Shown in pieces: positions 45,369 through 55,181 of a DNA stretch of 64,000 nt. Position 1 is the first letter of the stretch, and every line of letters begins with the position of its first letter. Position numbers and translations under genes: made by a program. Origin of the DNA: Clostridium saccharobutylicum DSM 13864 (lineage in GTDB: Bacteria; Bacillota; Clostridia; Clostridiales; Clostridiaceae); the NCBI RefSeq assembly GCF_000473995.1, contig NC_022571.1, positions 3,875,416 to 3,939,415 on the forward strand, read 5' to 3'. The notes under the pieces were generated by a model. That model saw only the letters and a list, made by a program, of their open reading frames with translations. It was not told the DNA's origin and searched no databases.

Positions 45369-46255
45369 GCACTAGAATCATCCAAGAATATAAATATATT
45401 TCTATAAAAGAATTACATGAGGAAAATGGCTATCCAATAGCTGATTTATGCAATTTAGCTAGTATTGCACGATCATCTTACTACAAATGGATTAACCGTT
45501 CAGAGACTGAATTAGATAAAGAGAATTCAATAATACTAAAAGAAATTGTTAAGCTTTATGAAGATGTACATGGTATCTATGGATACCGTCGGATAACAAT
45601 GAATATAAATCGACTTCTTAATAAACAGTATAATCATAAACGAATTTATAGATTAATGAAGTCTATTAACATGAAATCAGTTATAAGAAAAAAGAGAAAG
45701 TCTTATCTACAAAGTACTCCACAAATAACGGCAGAAAACAAATTAAATAGAGAATTCTATGCAAAGAAACCAAATGAAAAATGGTTAACAGATGTTACTG
45801 AGTTTAAGATACTTAATGGTCAAAAGGCTTACCTCAGTGCAATATTTGATTTATCTGATAAAAGCATTATTTCTTATGTGGTCGGTCACTCAAATAACAA
45901 TCAACTTGTTTTTGATACACTTGACTTAGCAGTAATTGCTAATCCGACTGCAAAGCCACTTTTTCATAGTGATAGGGGATTTCAATATACTAATAGAACT
46001 TTCAAGGCTAAACTTGATAAGATTAATGCAACTCAAAGCATGTCACGTGTCAGTAGGTGTATCGACAACGGACCAATGGAAGGTTTTTGGGGAACTCTCA
46101 AATGCGAGATGTATTATTTGCAAAAATTTTATACTTATGAAGAATTAAGACAAGCGATTGATGATTACATAGTATTTTATAATACAAAGAGGTTACAGAA
46201 AAATTTAAAAGGTCTGACTCCAATTGAATATCGAAATCAGACCTTAGCTTCATAA
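45341..46255 (+). CDS. IS3-family transposase OrfB (DDE integrase), reached by frameshift
   Basis: A 304-residue frame in -1 register to OrfA. It carries HGIYGYRRI (HTH_21-like) and the rve catalytic core: D in KWLTDVTEF, D in LFHSDRGFQYT, and E in GPMEGFWGTLKCE, the DDE triad. There is no good start codon at its beginning. The slippery run A AAA AAA (45335-45341) lies in OrfA phase, so the active OrfAB transposase arises by -1 frameshifting. Confidence 0.88.
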   Translation: MEGSRKKAISTRIIQEYKYISIKELHEENGYPIADLCNLASIARSSYYKWINRSETELDKENSIILKEIVKLYEDVHGIYGYRRITMNINRLLNKQYNHKRIYRLMKSINMKSVIRKKRKSYLQSTPQITAENKLNREFYAKKPNEKWLTDVTEFKILNGQKAYLSAIFDLSDKSIISYVVGHSNNNQLVFDTLDLAVIANPTAKPLFHSDRGFQYTNRTFKAKLDKINATQSMSRVSRCIDNGPMEGFWGTLKCEMYYLQKFYTYEELRQAIDDYIVFYNTKRLQKNLKGLTPIEYRNQTLAS

Positions 46256-46330
46256 TTTTTTTATTTTTTCATCTGTCTACTTGACAGGGGGCAGTTCACG
46301 CAATTGAATGGCTACCATTTTTACTAAATA

Positions 46331-46364
46331 AAAAGCATTCTCTTAATTTCAAGAAAATGCTTTT
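46331..46364. terminator. Bidirectional hairpin terminator
   Basis: AAAAGCATT-C-TCTT and AAGA-A-AATGCTTTT pair with one internal mismatch, with T runs on both strands. It separates the IS from the convergent ABC transporter genes. Confidence 0.7.
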
Positions 46365-46501
46365 TTTCTACAATATGAGATAACATGAAATAACTATTTC
46401 ATATTATCTTTTACTTTCATTATATTAGAATAATATTACTAATATAATCTTTATACGTATGTAAATTAAACGCTATTTACATTTTTTATCTATGCTAAAG
46501 T

Positions 46502-46579
46502 TTAACTAATAGCTTTATAGCCATATTTATATGCATCAGCTTGCAAATCATATAATTCCTTATACAAACCATTTTTCAA
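46502..46579 (-). pseudogene. Fragment resembling the C terminus of an ABC exporter
   Basis: The minus strand reads LKNGLYKELYDLQADAYKYGY and ends in a stop shortly after. LxxNGLYKELYxLQ is the usual end of LmrA-type ABC exporter subunits. There is no start codon and no upstream domain, so this is probably debris of a deleted exporter. Assignment rests on a short match. Confidence 0.4.
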
Positions 46580-46612
46580 TGTAATACAAACAACTATTGT
46601 AACAAATTATCT

Positions 46613-47872
46613 TTATGCCTCTTGCTTGTTATATACTTTAACAACTAAAGGTATAATAACAATACTTATAATTAGTAGAATAATTGGGGTAATATAACTA
46701 CGAAGAATCTCCATCCCAAAAATATTATACATATATGGCCTTCTTATTGCTTCCATATAATCAACAGCATTAATTGGCAAAAGTCCTGCCACGTTATTTA
46801 GGATATTAGGTAATTTATCAGTGTTAATTAATAGAGGTGCTAATAAAAAAATACTAACAGCACTTATAGTTAAAACAGCCTTTTTTAATATAGTTCCTAA
46901 TAAAAGTGTAAGCATGACCATAAACAAACAAGCAATTAACCCTAAAATAATTGCTGATAAATATACTTCATAACATTTTAAATTATATATAGATAACCAG
47001 TATCTTGAATTTATTTGTATTGGACAATTCCAACCACTAGCTCCATAAAAACTCAATAGTAAAACTGCAAACAAAAAGTTAAGTACTAAATAAGTTGTAC
47101 CTGCAAATATAATACTTGCTTTTATTTTAGAGAAGGCAAGTTTAGTTTTTCCATTTATAGTAGGCAATACAACTAATATCATTCCATTTTGAATATCTTC
47201 CGTAAAAGTACGACATACACTAAAACATAAAATTAAGATGATTAAGATATTTAGAAATGGAAGATTGTCCATCAACTTAAACCATCCGTCTGCATATTCA
47301 TAGTACATTGGCTGTGTTAAATTTTTAGCTTTATCTGTGACTGCTGCTACATCAGATTCATCAAATTTAACTTGCTTGTAGTTTAAGTTTAAAGAATCTT
47401 TTATTTGTTTTATTCTATTACTATAAAATTCTTTTGAACTATTAGGAGTTAACTTATCTAATACATTATCATCAATTGTATTTAGTGGTACATATGATTC
47501 TAACAGTAAGTTTTGTATATCTGAATAAGGCACCCAATATTTATTACAGACGTCATCTTTAAGTTCTCCTTTTGCTGTTAGATTGTTCTTATTGTTTCTT
47601 AACTTATTATAGTTGCTTATAATTTCTTTAATTGATTTCTCATCTAGATATCCCTTAACTTTTTCTACATCTACTTTTTTTTGATTAATTGCTTTCATTC
47701 CTTTTAACTCTTCAATAGTATTAAGTGAGTCATTTACGCTCTCGTATCTTGCTACCTGAATACTGCCAATGAGTGCAACTATTATATATACAAGAACTAA
47801 AGATAATCCTACTTTAACAGCCTTATTAGATATAATTTTTTTTAATTCTAATTTAGTTATTGAATTTATCAT
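46613..47872 (-). CDS. ABC-2 type transporter permease (copy 1)
   Basis: A 419-residue membrane protein. One N-terminal helix (about 17-40) is followed by a large extracellular loop (about 45-215, with a KGYLDEKSIKEIISNYNKL segment) and five or six C-terminal helices (about 220-415). This is the ABC-2 permease layout of bacitracin- or lantibiotic-type exporters. The ATG at 47872 is preferred (AAGGGG upstream); it overlaps the ATPase gene by 20 bases. A paralogue of equal length lies at 49398-50657. Confidence 0.83.
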   Translation of the reverse strand: MINSITKLELKKIISNKAVKVGLSLVLVYIIVALIGSIQVARYESVNDSLNTIEELKGMKAINQKKVDVEKVKGYLDEKSIKEIISNYNKLRNNKNNLTAKGELKDDVCNKYWVPYSDIQNLLLESYVPLNTIDDNVLDKLTPNSSKEFYSNRIKQIKDSLNLNYKQVKFDESDVAAVTDKAKNLTQPMYYEYADGWFKLMDNLPFLNILIILILCFSVCRTFTEDIQNGMILVVLPTINGKTKLAFSKIKASIIFAGTTYLVLNFLFAVLLLSFYGASGWNCPIQINSRYWLSIYNLKCYEVYLSAIILGLIACLFMVMLTLLLGTILKKAVLTISAVSIFLLAPLLINTDKLPNILNNVAGLLPINAVDYMEAIRRPYMYNIFGMEILRSYITPIILLIISIVIIPLVVKVYNKQEA

Positions 47873-48740
47873 CTTTATCCCCCTTAAAATAATTAAGAAA
47901 AATATCTTCAATTTTAGCTTCAACTTTATAAGCTGTTTGATATGGTTTTTCATCTGCTAAAACCCTTATTAATATACCACCATCTTCTTTTTCTCTAAAA
48001 TCTCCTAATTCCTCAAAGTCTTTCATATCACATGTTTCTTTTTCTGTTAAATGAAATTCCCAAACTTTCCCTTGTAATTTACTTAGTATTTCTTCACAAG
48101 AACCATTCAAAAATAGCCTTCCTTTTTTCATTACTACTATATTATTAGCTATAGGTTCAATATCAGAAATTATATGAGTTGATAATATAATAATTTTATC
48201 TGTACCTAAATTGCTTATAATATTTCTAAATTTAATTCTTTCTTTAGGGTCTAATCCTGCTGTTGGCTCATCTAAAAGTAATATTTTAGGATCATTTAAT
48301 AATGCTTGTGCAATTCCTAATCTTCTTTTCATCCCACCTGAAAAAGTTTTTATTTTTTTGTCTTTTACCTCTTCTAAAGAAACTAATTTAAGCAGCTCAT
48401 TTGTTTTAATTTTTATTTCTTTATCTGATATATTCTTGAGCTTTCCAATATAAATCATTAATTCCTTAGCTGATAACTCTGGATATCCATTAAAATTCTG
48501 AGGCAAAAAACCAAGCATATTCCTATATTGTTTTTCATTTTCCAAAATATTTTGTCCATCTAAAAGAATTTGTCCACTTGTTGGTTTTAGAACAGTTACT
48601 AACATATTCATAAGTGTTGTTTTTCCTGTACCATTAACCCCTAATAAAGCATTAACTCCTTGTTTAAAATTTACATTTATATTATCAATCACAATATTTT
48701 GATTATATTTTTTTGTTAAGTTTTCTACTGATAATAACAT
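47853..48740 (-). CDS. ABC transporter ATP-binding protein
   Basis: A 295-residue ATPase: Walker A GVNGTGKTTL (about 34-43), signature FSGGMKRRLGIA (about 130-141), Walker B ILLLDEPTAGLDP (about 148-160) and H-loop STHIISD. The C-terminal 70 residues form the extra domain of the YtrB/BcrA-like group. It powers the permease translated from the overlapping gene. GAGGAG precedes the ATG. Confidence 0.92.
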   Translation of the reverse strand: MLLSVENLTKKYNQNIVIDNINVNFKQGVNALLGVNGTGKTTLMNMLVTVLKPTSGQILLDGQNILENEKQYRNMLGFLPQNFNGYPELSAKELMIYIGKLKNISDKEIKIKTNELLKLVSLEEVKDKKIKTFSGGMKRRLGIAQALLNDPKILLLDEPTAGLDPKERIKFRNIISNLGTDKIIILSTHIISDIEPIANNIVVMKKGRLFLNGSCEEILSKLQGKVWEFHLTEKETCDMKDFEELGDFREKEDGGILIRVLADEKPYQTAYKVEAKIEDIFLNYFKGDKDDKFNN

Positions 48741-49397
48741 ATTATTTCTCCTCGCTTTATTGATTATAAAAAGTAAGCCTATGTATTCCTACATAAGCTT
48801 AGCTTTTACAGACTATTTTTTACATACTTTACATTTAACACATAATATTGATTATACTATACACTATATACGCTTAGAATTCAATGACAGTTCATTCTTA
48901 TGTACAGTATCCAACGATATCATAACTATATTTTCCCCATTCATCGATAACTTTCTTTATTTTTTAATTATTACATAATTGAATAAATCCATATCTTGTG
49001 AGTTAACTATAGCTTATAACTATTCAGCTACTTGCAAGTACAACCATATATCACCGCATTACTTAACCCAAGTAAATATATTTAATACAAAATATACAAA
49101 ACAATACATTAGTAGTAAAATACTTACTGCTTATGTAGCTTTATTCCCTTAACTGCACAAATATTCACTTTTACAACTTTGTAGCTAAATTTATTTTGAT
49201 TTAATTTTTTAATTCTATAATACTATTGATTAATTTACAGTTTATTTATATAATTGTATTATTTTAAAAATAAATCAATTATTACATATAATCCAAGTTA
49301 ATACCATATAGTGTAACTTCTATACTATAACTTAGAATACATACTTAAATAAAAATATAGTAATTATTTTCTTAATATTTTTTTAAGGAGGACAAAC
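48741..49397. other. Divergent intergenic region of the two permease units
   Basis: About 655 AT-rich bases between divergently read transporter genes. No gene, RNA or strong dyad is seen. It must contain promoters for both directions. The great length for so AT-rich a region leaves room for a regulator site that I could not define. Confidence 0.4.
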
Positions 49398-50657
49398 ATG
49401 ATAAATTCACTAACTAAATTGGAATTCAAAAAAATTATATCCAATAAAGCAGTTAAAGTAGTTTGCGTTTTAGCTGTTATATATATAATACTTGCACTGG
49501 GTGATAGTATTAATTCAGAGATTTGTTGGAAACAAAATAGCTCAGAAACTGCTGAAAGGTTACATGGTATAGATGCAATTAAAGAGAAAAAAGCAGAAGT
49601 TCAAAAAGTCAAAGGATACCTGGATGACAAAAAGATTAAGGAAGTCATTAACTATTATCAAGAATTAAAAAATAATAATAAAGATAATATGGAGCGAGAT
49701 GGAGTTTTTAAGGATATCATTATCGCTAAATATTGGCAGCCATACTTAGGGATACAAAATTTATTTGGAATTGCATATTCGGATGTACATATATTTGATG
49801 ATTCAATAATAGACAAGTTAACTCCTGATAGTTCAAAAGAATTTTATAGTAATCGAATAAAAAAAATCAACGATTATTTAAATTTAGATTATGAATCCCC
49901 TCAATTTGATGAGGCTGATGCAAATGAAATAATAAAGGAATCTAAAAATCTAACAGAACCGATGTACTATGAATATGCAGATGGCTGGATTAGATTAATA
50001 GATAATTTTTTCTCCTTAAACGTTGTTATAATATTCATTTTATGTTTTAGTGTATGCAATGTTTTTACAGAAGATATTCAAAATGGCATGATATTAGTTG
50101 TATTGCCTACTATAAATGGAAAAACTAAGCTTGCTTTCTCTAAAATAAAAGCAAGTATTATATTTGCAGGTATAACTTATTTAATATTAAATTTATTGTT
50201 TGCAGCTTTGTTATTTAGTTTTTATGGATTTAGTGGTTGGAACTGTCCAATACAAATAAAATCATTGTACTGGTTGTCTATATATAACATTAAATTCTAT
50301 GAAGCATATATACTAGCAATTGTTATAGGATTAAGTACTTGTCTATTTATGGTTATGATTACACTTTTATCGGGAACTATATTAAAAAAGGCTTTTTTAA
50401 CTATGAGCGTTGTTAGTACTTTTCTATTAGCGCCTCTTTTAATTGATACAGAGCCATTATCAAAGATACCAGCTAATTTGATAGAACTTTTACCAATTAA
50501 AGCCATTAATTATTCTCACACATTAATCAAACAATCTATGTATAATGTTTTTGGTATAGAAATTCTTCGAGGTTATATTACGCCAATTATTCTATTAATT
50601 GCTGGAATTGCTATTATACCTTTAATTGTTACGATATATAATAAACAACAAGCATAA
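49398..50657 (+). CDS. ABC-2 type transporter permease (copy 2, without own ATPase)
   Basis: A 419-residue permease closely related to copy 1: the starts MINSxTKLExKKIISNKAVK agree, and FTEDIQNGMILVVLPTING and KTKLAFSKIKASIIFAG are identical. The extracellular loop differs much more than the membrane part, which suggests different specificity. AAGGAGG precedes the ATG. No ATPase gene follows, so it may share the ATPase at 47853-48740 or form a mixed permease. Confidence 0.83.
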   Translation: MINSLTKLEFKKIISNKAVKVVCVLAVIYIILALGDSINSEICWKQNSSETAERLHGIDAIKEKKAEVQKVKGYLDDKKIKEVINYYQELKNNNKDNMERDGVFKDIIIAKYWQPYLGIQNLFGIAYSDVHIFDDSIIDKLTPDSSKEFYSNRIKKINDYLNLDYESPQFDEADANEIIKESKNLTEPMYYEYADGWIRLIDNFFSLNVVIIFILCFSVCNVFTEDIQNGMILVVLPTINGKTKLAFSKIKASIIFAGITYLILNLLFAALLFSFYGFSGWNCPIQIKSLYWLSIYNIKFYEAYILAIVIGLSTCLFMVMITLLSGTILKKAFLTMSVVSTFLLAPLLIDTEPLSKIPANLIELLPIKAINYSHTLIKQSMYNVFGIEILRGYITPIILLIAGIAIIPLIVTIYNKQQA

Positions 50658-50729
50658 GCATATATTATTTTTGAGTCATTCCCTATGTGATGTATTTAGG
50701 TTTTAGCGAAATTATTATATCACAGAGGA

Positions 50730-50813
50730 ATGGCTTTTGAATTTGAATTAAGTTCCCCACTATTCAATTATTCAGGAAATCCAAAAAATAATCAAAAATG
50801 TTCTGCATTGTAG
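50730..50813 (+). pseudogene. Duplicated 3' end of the short-chain dehydrogenase gene
   Basis: Encodes FEFELSSPLFNYSGNPKNNQ and KCSAL before TAG, almost identical to the last 26 residues of the dehydrogenase at 60035-60829 (which ends KCSTL). The DNA match continues past the stop (GATACACAACTTTGGCTTT) into the palindromic element to about 50850. It is a transposed or recombined gene tail, not a gene. Confidence 0.85.
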
Positions 50814-50825
50814 ATACACAACTTT

Positions 50826-51055
50826 GGCTTTAAAGGTATGTGGTAGCTTAGTGAAAGAAGCTGTATTCTTTTTCTCGGTTGTTAGATAATTGGGATGTGG
50901 ATTTCTACCAGCAGAAGTTGTCCTATTCCAGCATGCTCCTCAAACAAGTTGAGGACAAGCAAGAACAGGACAACTTCTACTGAAGAAACACCTACATCCA
51001 AATTACCAACGCAACACTCCAAAAAAGAATACAGCTTCTTTCTAATGTAGAATTT
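50826..51055. repeat. Large palindromic element, variant ends (A5)
   Basis: Left arm GGTATGTGGTAGCTTAGTG then AAAGAAGCTGTATTCTTTTT; the right arm carries the complement of the latter (about 51029-51049). The apex region has GCAGAAGTTGTCCTATTCC and GAACAGGACAACTTCTACT as a perfect-looking inner stem, with CAAACAAGTTGAGG near the tip. The outer left flank is the duplicated dehydrogenase tail. Confidence 0.7.
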
Positions 51056-51073
51056 ATTTCAAAACTTACAATA

Positions 51074-51253
51074 CTATTTCAATATGTTTTTTACTTTATT
51101 TTCCGATATATTACACTCTTTCGCTATTTCACTTATGCTATAGCCCCCATTTACGAGCTTAAATACTTTTTTTGTTAAAAGAATTCCTTCTTCTCTGCCT
51201 TCTTCAATTTTTTGTCTATCTCTTTCTAATAAAGTCATAAACTCCACCTTCAT
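51074..51253 (-). pseudogene. C-terminal remnant of an Rpn-type nuclease
   Basis: The minus strand encodes LLERDRQKIEEGREEGILL, then VFKLVNGGYSISEIAKECN and ENKVKNILK before TAG. Rpn/PD-(D/E)XK transposase-like proteins end with a similar REEG coiled coil and small HTH-like tail. The frame is open further upstream to about 51330 without the nuclease core, so the N-terminal part was lost when the chemoreceptor gene or its neighbours were rearranged. Confidence 0.5.
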
Positions 51254-51333
51254 TGAAATATCATTTTTAACTTTTTGTACCTTTTTATGTATACTTTTAA
51301 TAAGATTTCCTTGTATACAGTTTCTTTTAAAAT

Positions 51334-53397
51334 CTAAATTTTAAACTGATCTATTAATACTCTTAATTCTTCTGCAATTGTGGCTAATTTTTCACCTGAA
51401 CTTGCAATTTCTTCAATTGTGGCTGCTTGTTCTTCCATAGATGCAGATGTCTGCTCTGTTCCAGCGGCGTTCTCCTCAGATATTGCCGATAGATTTTGTG
51501 TTAATTCAATAATTTTATTTTTATTTTCTGCCATTAAGCCTGTAGAATGATTAAGTTTAGTAATTATGCTTTTTATAGCATCAATTGCCTCTGCTATCCC
51601 CTCAAATTTTCCTTCAGTTGCTTCAACACTCTCTGCTTGTTCTATAACAATCTTATTTGTTTCCTTCATAAAATCAACTGCACTTTGTGATTTTGTCTTT
51701 AATTCATTTATTATAGTTTTAATATCACTAGTAAAGTTATTGGATTGTTCTGCAAGCTTTCTTATTTCATCCGCAACAACTGCAAAACCTTTACCTGCTT
51801 CTCCTGCTCTTGCAGCTTCAATTGCGGCATTTAGCGCTAAAAGATTGGTTTGGTCCGCAATGCTTTGAATCATAGTACTAGCGCTTTCAATTTTTTCTGC
51901 ACTTTCATTGTTAGTCATTATAATCTCATAAACATTGCTCGATGCATCACTGTTTTTCTGTGTCTTATTAATAAGCTCTTTTAAAATTAGGAAACCTTCT
52001 TCTTTTTGTTTTTCAATTTGAATCGCTGCAACATTAAGTTCTCTAGTATAATTTAAATCTTGCTCTAATAAATTTCCTAACTCTTCTACATTATTAGCTG
52101 CTATTTCTGTATCTGTAGCTTGTTCACTAGCTCCTCTTGCAATTTCTTCAATAGTTTTTGCAACTTCCTCTGATGCAGTAGCTGCCTGCTCAGAAGTAGC
52201 AGTTAGTTCTTCTGATGATGCAGCAATATGCTCTGCTGCATCTGCTGATTTTCTAATAAAATTTGCTACATTTTCTCTCATAATTTTAAGAGACATTATC
52301 ATATCTCCTATTTCATCTTTTCTATTTAAGTACTTTTCATTTATCTGCTTATCTGCTGAAAAATCCAGATTAGCAAAATCTTTTACTCTGCCTGTGACTG
52401 CTATAATAGGTTTTGTTATACTGCTAGATACATAATTAGCCAGAATACTTATTAACACTAATATGACTATAGCTGAAATAACTACTGTATTCATTATTTC
52501 TTTTGCACCAGAATCTATCTCTTTTTGAGTAATAAATGATGCTAATATCCAATCTGTTCCTTCAACTTTATATGGGTTTACAAGATATTTTTCACCATTA
52601 ATTACAACTTCAAATGTTTTTGTTCCATCAGTTAAAATTTTATCCAAGCCATCAATCCCAACTTCTTGCACTTGCTTAAAATTATTTTCAGGATTTTTTC
52701 CATCTGCCATTATTGCACCTGTATTATGTATAATCATTGAAAAACCTGTTTTACCAAACTTCATTTGATTTAGCATATCACTAATTTTAGATTGCTTTAC
52801 ATCAAGACCTATTACTCCAAGAACGTTTCCATCTTTATCTGTAAATGTACGGGCATTACTTGTAAGCATCTCGGACTTAAAAACATATGGTGCTGTTCTA
52901 ATAACTTTTCCATCTTTATTCTCAGCACCAACGTACCAAGGTCTTTTTACAGGATCATACCCTGCAAATGTAGTAGTTTCAGGCCATTGTATATACCTTC
53001 CATCTTTAGTTCCTAGATAGACATAGTTTGTCCCTTCGTGGCTTTTTCCATATTGCTCAAATACTTTATATATTGCTTTTTCAAGTTCTCCATTAGCAGA
53101 AGGTTTCATTTGAGTTTCTTCTTTTGTGTTTTTATAACTTGTTATGCTGTCATCTGCCGTCATTATCAAAGGATTTGTTGCCAACATATCAAGATTTTTA
53201 TCTATTTGGTCATCGAAAATTTTAATTGTTTGAGAAACTATATTCATTTGTTCTCTTGAATTACTTAGATAATCATTATAATTCTTTTTATTTACTTGAT
53301 AAATTGCTATACCACTGATACTTGCTATAGTCAATAAAACAACTAACACTATAGATATTAAAATTCTTCCTTTTATTCCACTAATAATCTTATTCAT
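51334..53397 (-). CDS. Methyl-accepting chemotaxis protein with dCache sensor
   Basis: A 687-residue receptor. Membrane helix 1 (about 8-30), extracellular double Cache domain (about 35-285, with [20 protein letters not shown] then [14 protein letters not shown] and [16 protein letters not shown]), helix 2 (about 290-315), HAMP and signalling coiled coil with [20 protein letters not shown]. dCache domains bind amino acids, amines or organic acids; the ligand is not predictable. The ATG at 53397 has AAGGAAGTG 7 bases upstream; the frame extends to 53418. Confidence 0.92.
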   Translation of the reverse strand: MNKIISGIKGRILISIVLVVLLTIASISGIAIYQVNKKNYNDYLSNSREQMNIVSQTIKIFDDQIDKNLDMLATNPLIMTADDSITSYKNTKEETQMKPSANGELEKAIYKVFEQYGKSHEGTNYVYLGTKDGRYIQWPETTTFAGYDPVKRPWYVGAENKDGKVIRTAPYVFKSEMLTSNARTFTDKDGNVLGVIGLDVKQSKISDMLNQMKFGKTGFSMIIHNTGAIMADGKNPENNFKQVQEVGIDGLDKILTDGTKTFEVVINGEKYLVNPYKVEGTDWILASFITQKEIDSGAKEIMNTVVISAIVILVLISILANYVSSSITKPIIAVTGRVKDFANLDFSADKQINEKYLNRKDEIGDMIMSLKIMRENVANFIRKSADAAEHIAASSEELTATSEQAATASEEVAKTIEEIARGASEQATDTEIAANNVEELGNLLEQDLNYTRELNVAAIQIEKQKEEGFLILKELINKTQKNSDASSNVYEIIMTNNESAEKIESASTMIQSIADQTNLLALNAAIEAARAGEAGKGFAVVADEIRKLAEQSNNFTSDIKTIINELKTKSQSAVDFMKETNKIVIEQAESVEATEGKFEGIAEAIDAIKSIITKLNHSTGLMAENKNKIIELTQNLSAISEENAAGTEQTSASMEEQAATIEEIASSGEKLATIAEELRVLIDQFKI

Positions 53398-53587
53398 AGC
53401 ATCACTTCCTTTTCTCATTCTGTATCTTTATATATATTTCGACTTTTATCTCGTTTTCTTTATATGCATATCTGTTTTTTTATGTATATTTTAATATAAT
53501 TATATCTTTTTCTCTTCACTTCCATTTTGTATTATAAATATTTGTTACTAAATACTTCTCTTCACATGTCAATAATAAAGAATAAAA

Positions 53588-53612
53588 AAACACCCATTAC
53601 TCATGGGCGTTT
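53588..53612 (-). terminator. Intrinsic terminator
   Basis: Minus strand ACGCCCATGAGTAATGGGTG followed by seven T residues. It ends the decayed gene at 53597-53974 and overlaps its last codons. Confidence 0.7.
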
Positions 53613-53974
53613 CTTCTACTATAAGTATCTTCTGATGTTCTCTCCCTCAATATATAAGGGTTGTCTTTTTCTGCATTAAATCCTATTGATAGATACTTTT
53701 TTTTAATATAATGTTTATAGTCAAAATCCATAAATCCATTACAGAAAAGAATCTCTATATACACAATTGTATCCTTTTGGTTCGTAAGTGCCTATACAAA
53801 ACCATAATGATAATCTGCACAAATAGCAATTAATTTGTATTGAGAATCAAATCCTTCTGCTCCAAAAATTCCAATATATTCATCTGATTTATAAGCTTCT
53901 AGTCTTTCAACTTCACTTTTATATGTATCTTCATAGTATTTGACACTAGGTAACTTAGATATTGACGGTCCCAA
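53597..53974 (-). pseudogene. Decayed hypothetical gene with internal stop and frameshift
   Basis: The frame 53974-53597 codes for 125 residues but has a TAG at 53792-53794. Upstream, about 53975-54030, the sense continues in another frame (ATG ... SVEDYKMVYMITLG), which points to a frameshift as well. The product (YKSDEYIGIFGAEGFDSQYK, later AEKDNPYILRERTSED) is not recognised. Two lesions make expression of a full protein unlikely. Confidence 0.6.
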
Positions 53975-54075
53975 GGGTTATCATATAAACCATTTTATAA
54001 TCTTCTACACTCATAACCATCACATATCTTGTAAATATCTCATTTTTACTTTTTTAACTTTATGGATTGTAATCA

Positions 54076-54115
54076 AAAAAATTACTGATGAAAATTTCTC
54101 CATCAGTAATTTTTT
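54076..54115. terminator. Bidirectional hairpin terminator
   Basis: AAAAATTACTGATG and CATCAGTAATTTTT pair perfectly around a 10-base loop, with A/T runs giving U-tails on both strands. Confidence 0.75.
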
Positions 54116-54119
54116 AATA

Positions 54120-54262
54120 CAAAACTTTTTAATTATTAATTTTAGATGTACTATTTCTAATACTCCTACAACTTCATTATTATTCTTAATTGGAACTGCG
54201 TAAAATACAACTAACTTTCCATTTGCTCTATTTACTATTGGATGTGATATATTTTTTTTCTT
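54120..54262 (-). pseudogene. Fragment of a chemoreceptor Cache domain
   Basis: The minus strand reads ISHPIVNRANGKLVVFYAVP then IKNNNEVVGVLEIV, the end of a dCache sensor (family pattern: PVVNRANGKLVVxYAVPI..NG.VVGVL). No start, membrane helix or signalling domain is present. This is a remnant of a second dCache receptor near the intact one. Confidence 0.6.
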
Positions 54263-54271
54263 GATTGTGCC

Positions 54272-54889
54272 TTATATTATAGTTTCTAAAATTCCTATAT
54301 TTTCTACTACATTTAAAACATGTATCTCCATTCTATCTCTTACTTTCATATTTAATGAATTCTTATTATCCTTAATAAAGATCACTCCTTTTTTATTCAT
54401 ATTTTTTATTTTGTTTCTTGAAATTCCAAGTGTATCACTTAAGAGCTTGTCTACTCTGAGTTCTATTAGATCATTACAAACAATTTCAATAACAAGTTCA
54501 TTTTCATTCTTATAATATGCTTCTAATTTCTTTTGAATTAATTTATAATTAACGCCCTCTAGAATAACTTCAGCTTTATTTTTATTATATATACTTAAAT
54601 CAAAAGCATATTCTCTAGCTAATTCTTTATCATTAGAAAGAAATTTTTCATACTCATATTTATTAATATCATACGGTTTTATTCTTTCATATATTGCCAT
54701 GTTCCAAGTTGATTTACATTTTTCACATTGATAAATCAGCCAAATGTCAATACTATTCTTATTTGCATTCACTCTAAATTTTTCACTATTTATATAACGT
54801 ACTTTTTCATTACATTTAGGACAATTCCTTCTTACTATTGGTAAATTTTTAGGAACTAGTTCCCATTGATATTTTTTTAAATAGCTCAT
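54272..54889 (-). CDS. DUF1062 domain protein
   Basis: A 205-residue protein matching the DUF1062 family: N-terminal YLKKYQWELVPKNLPIVRRNC, two zinc knuckles CPKC (about 23-26) and CEKC (about 54-57), IWLIYQCEKCKSTWN and a C-terminal S4-like RNA-binding segment (LRVDKLLSDTLGISRNKIKN, then GVIFIKD). The function of the family is not established; the C-terminal motif suggests RNA contact. GGAGGAG precedes the ATG. Confidence 0.8.
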   Translation of the reverse strand: MSYLKKYQWELVPKNLPIVRRNCPKCNEKVRYINSEKFRVNANKNSIDIWLIYQCEKCKSTWNMAIYERIKPYDINKYEYEKFLSNDKELAREYAFDLSIYNKNKAEVILEGVNYKLIQKKLEAYYKNENELVIEIVCNDLIELRVDKLLSDTLGISRNKIKNMNKKGVIFIKDNKNSLNMKVRDRMEIHVLNVVENIGILETII

Positions 54890-55084
54890 TTTGCTCCTCC
54901 AAAGTCTTTAATTTTTAGAATTTGCAAAGGCTATCTCATCACATTTTTATCATAATGTAATAGCCCCTGCTATACATTAAAAATATTTATTGTCATAAAT
55001 AATTACTCCAATCTTTATATATATATATATATTATTAACTCTACATATTACATAAAACTTTATTCTTATTTCATAAATAAAAAT

Positions 55085-55112
55085 GCGCCATCTAATACAA
55101 ATTAGACAGCGC
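55085..55112. terminator. Hairpin with GCGC stem base
   Basis: GCGC-CA-TCTAAT, loop ACAA, ATTAGA-CA-GCGC: a 10-bp stem with a two-base internal mismatch, followed by CTTTCT on the plus strand. It lies after the AraC-type gene (minus) and is probably its terminator. Confidence 0.55.
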
Positions 55113-55181
55113 GCTTTCTATAAGGCACATTTTAAAAAATCATTAAATTTAATTCTTAATTCGAATGCATATTGTATTTTG

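Larger units (their letters stand above)
44622..46298 (+). mobile_element. IS3-family insertion sequence (IS150-like), intact
   Basis: The element is 1677 bp. Left end TGATATGCTCCC...AGTAGACAG and right end read inwards TGAACTGCCCCC...AGTAGACAG are imperfect inverted repeats. It is flanked by a 3-bp direct repeat CGC (44619-44621 and 46299-46301). Two overlapping frames, orfA and orfB, are joined by a -1 frameshift. Intact ends, target duplication and frames suggest recent insertion and possible activity. Confidence 0.9.
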
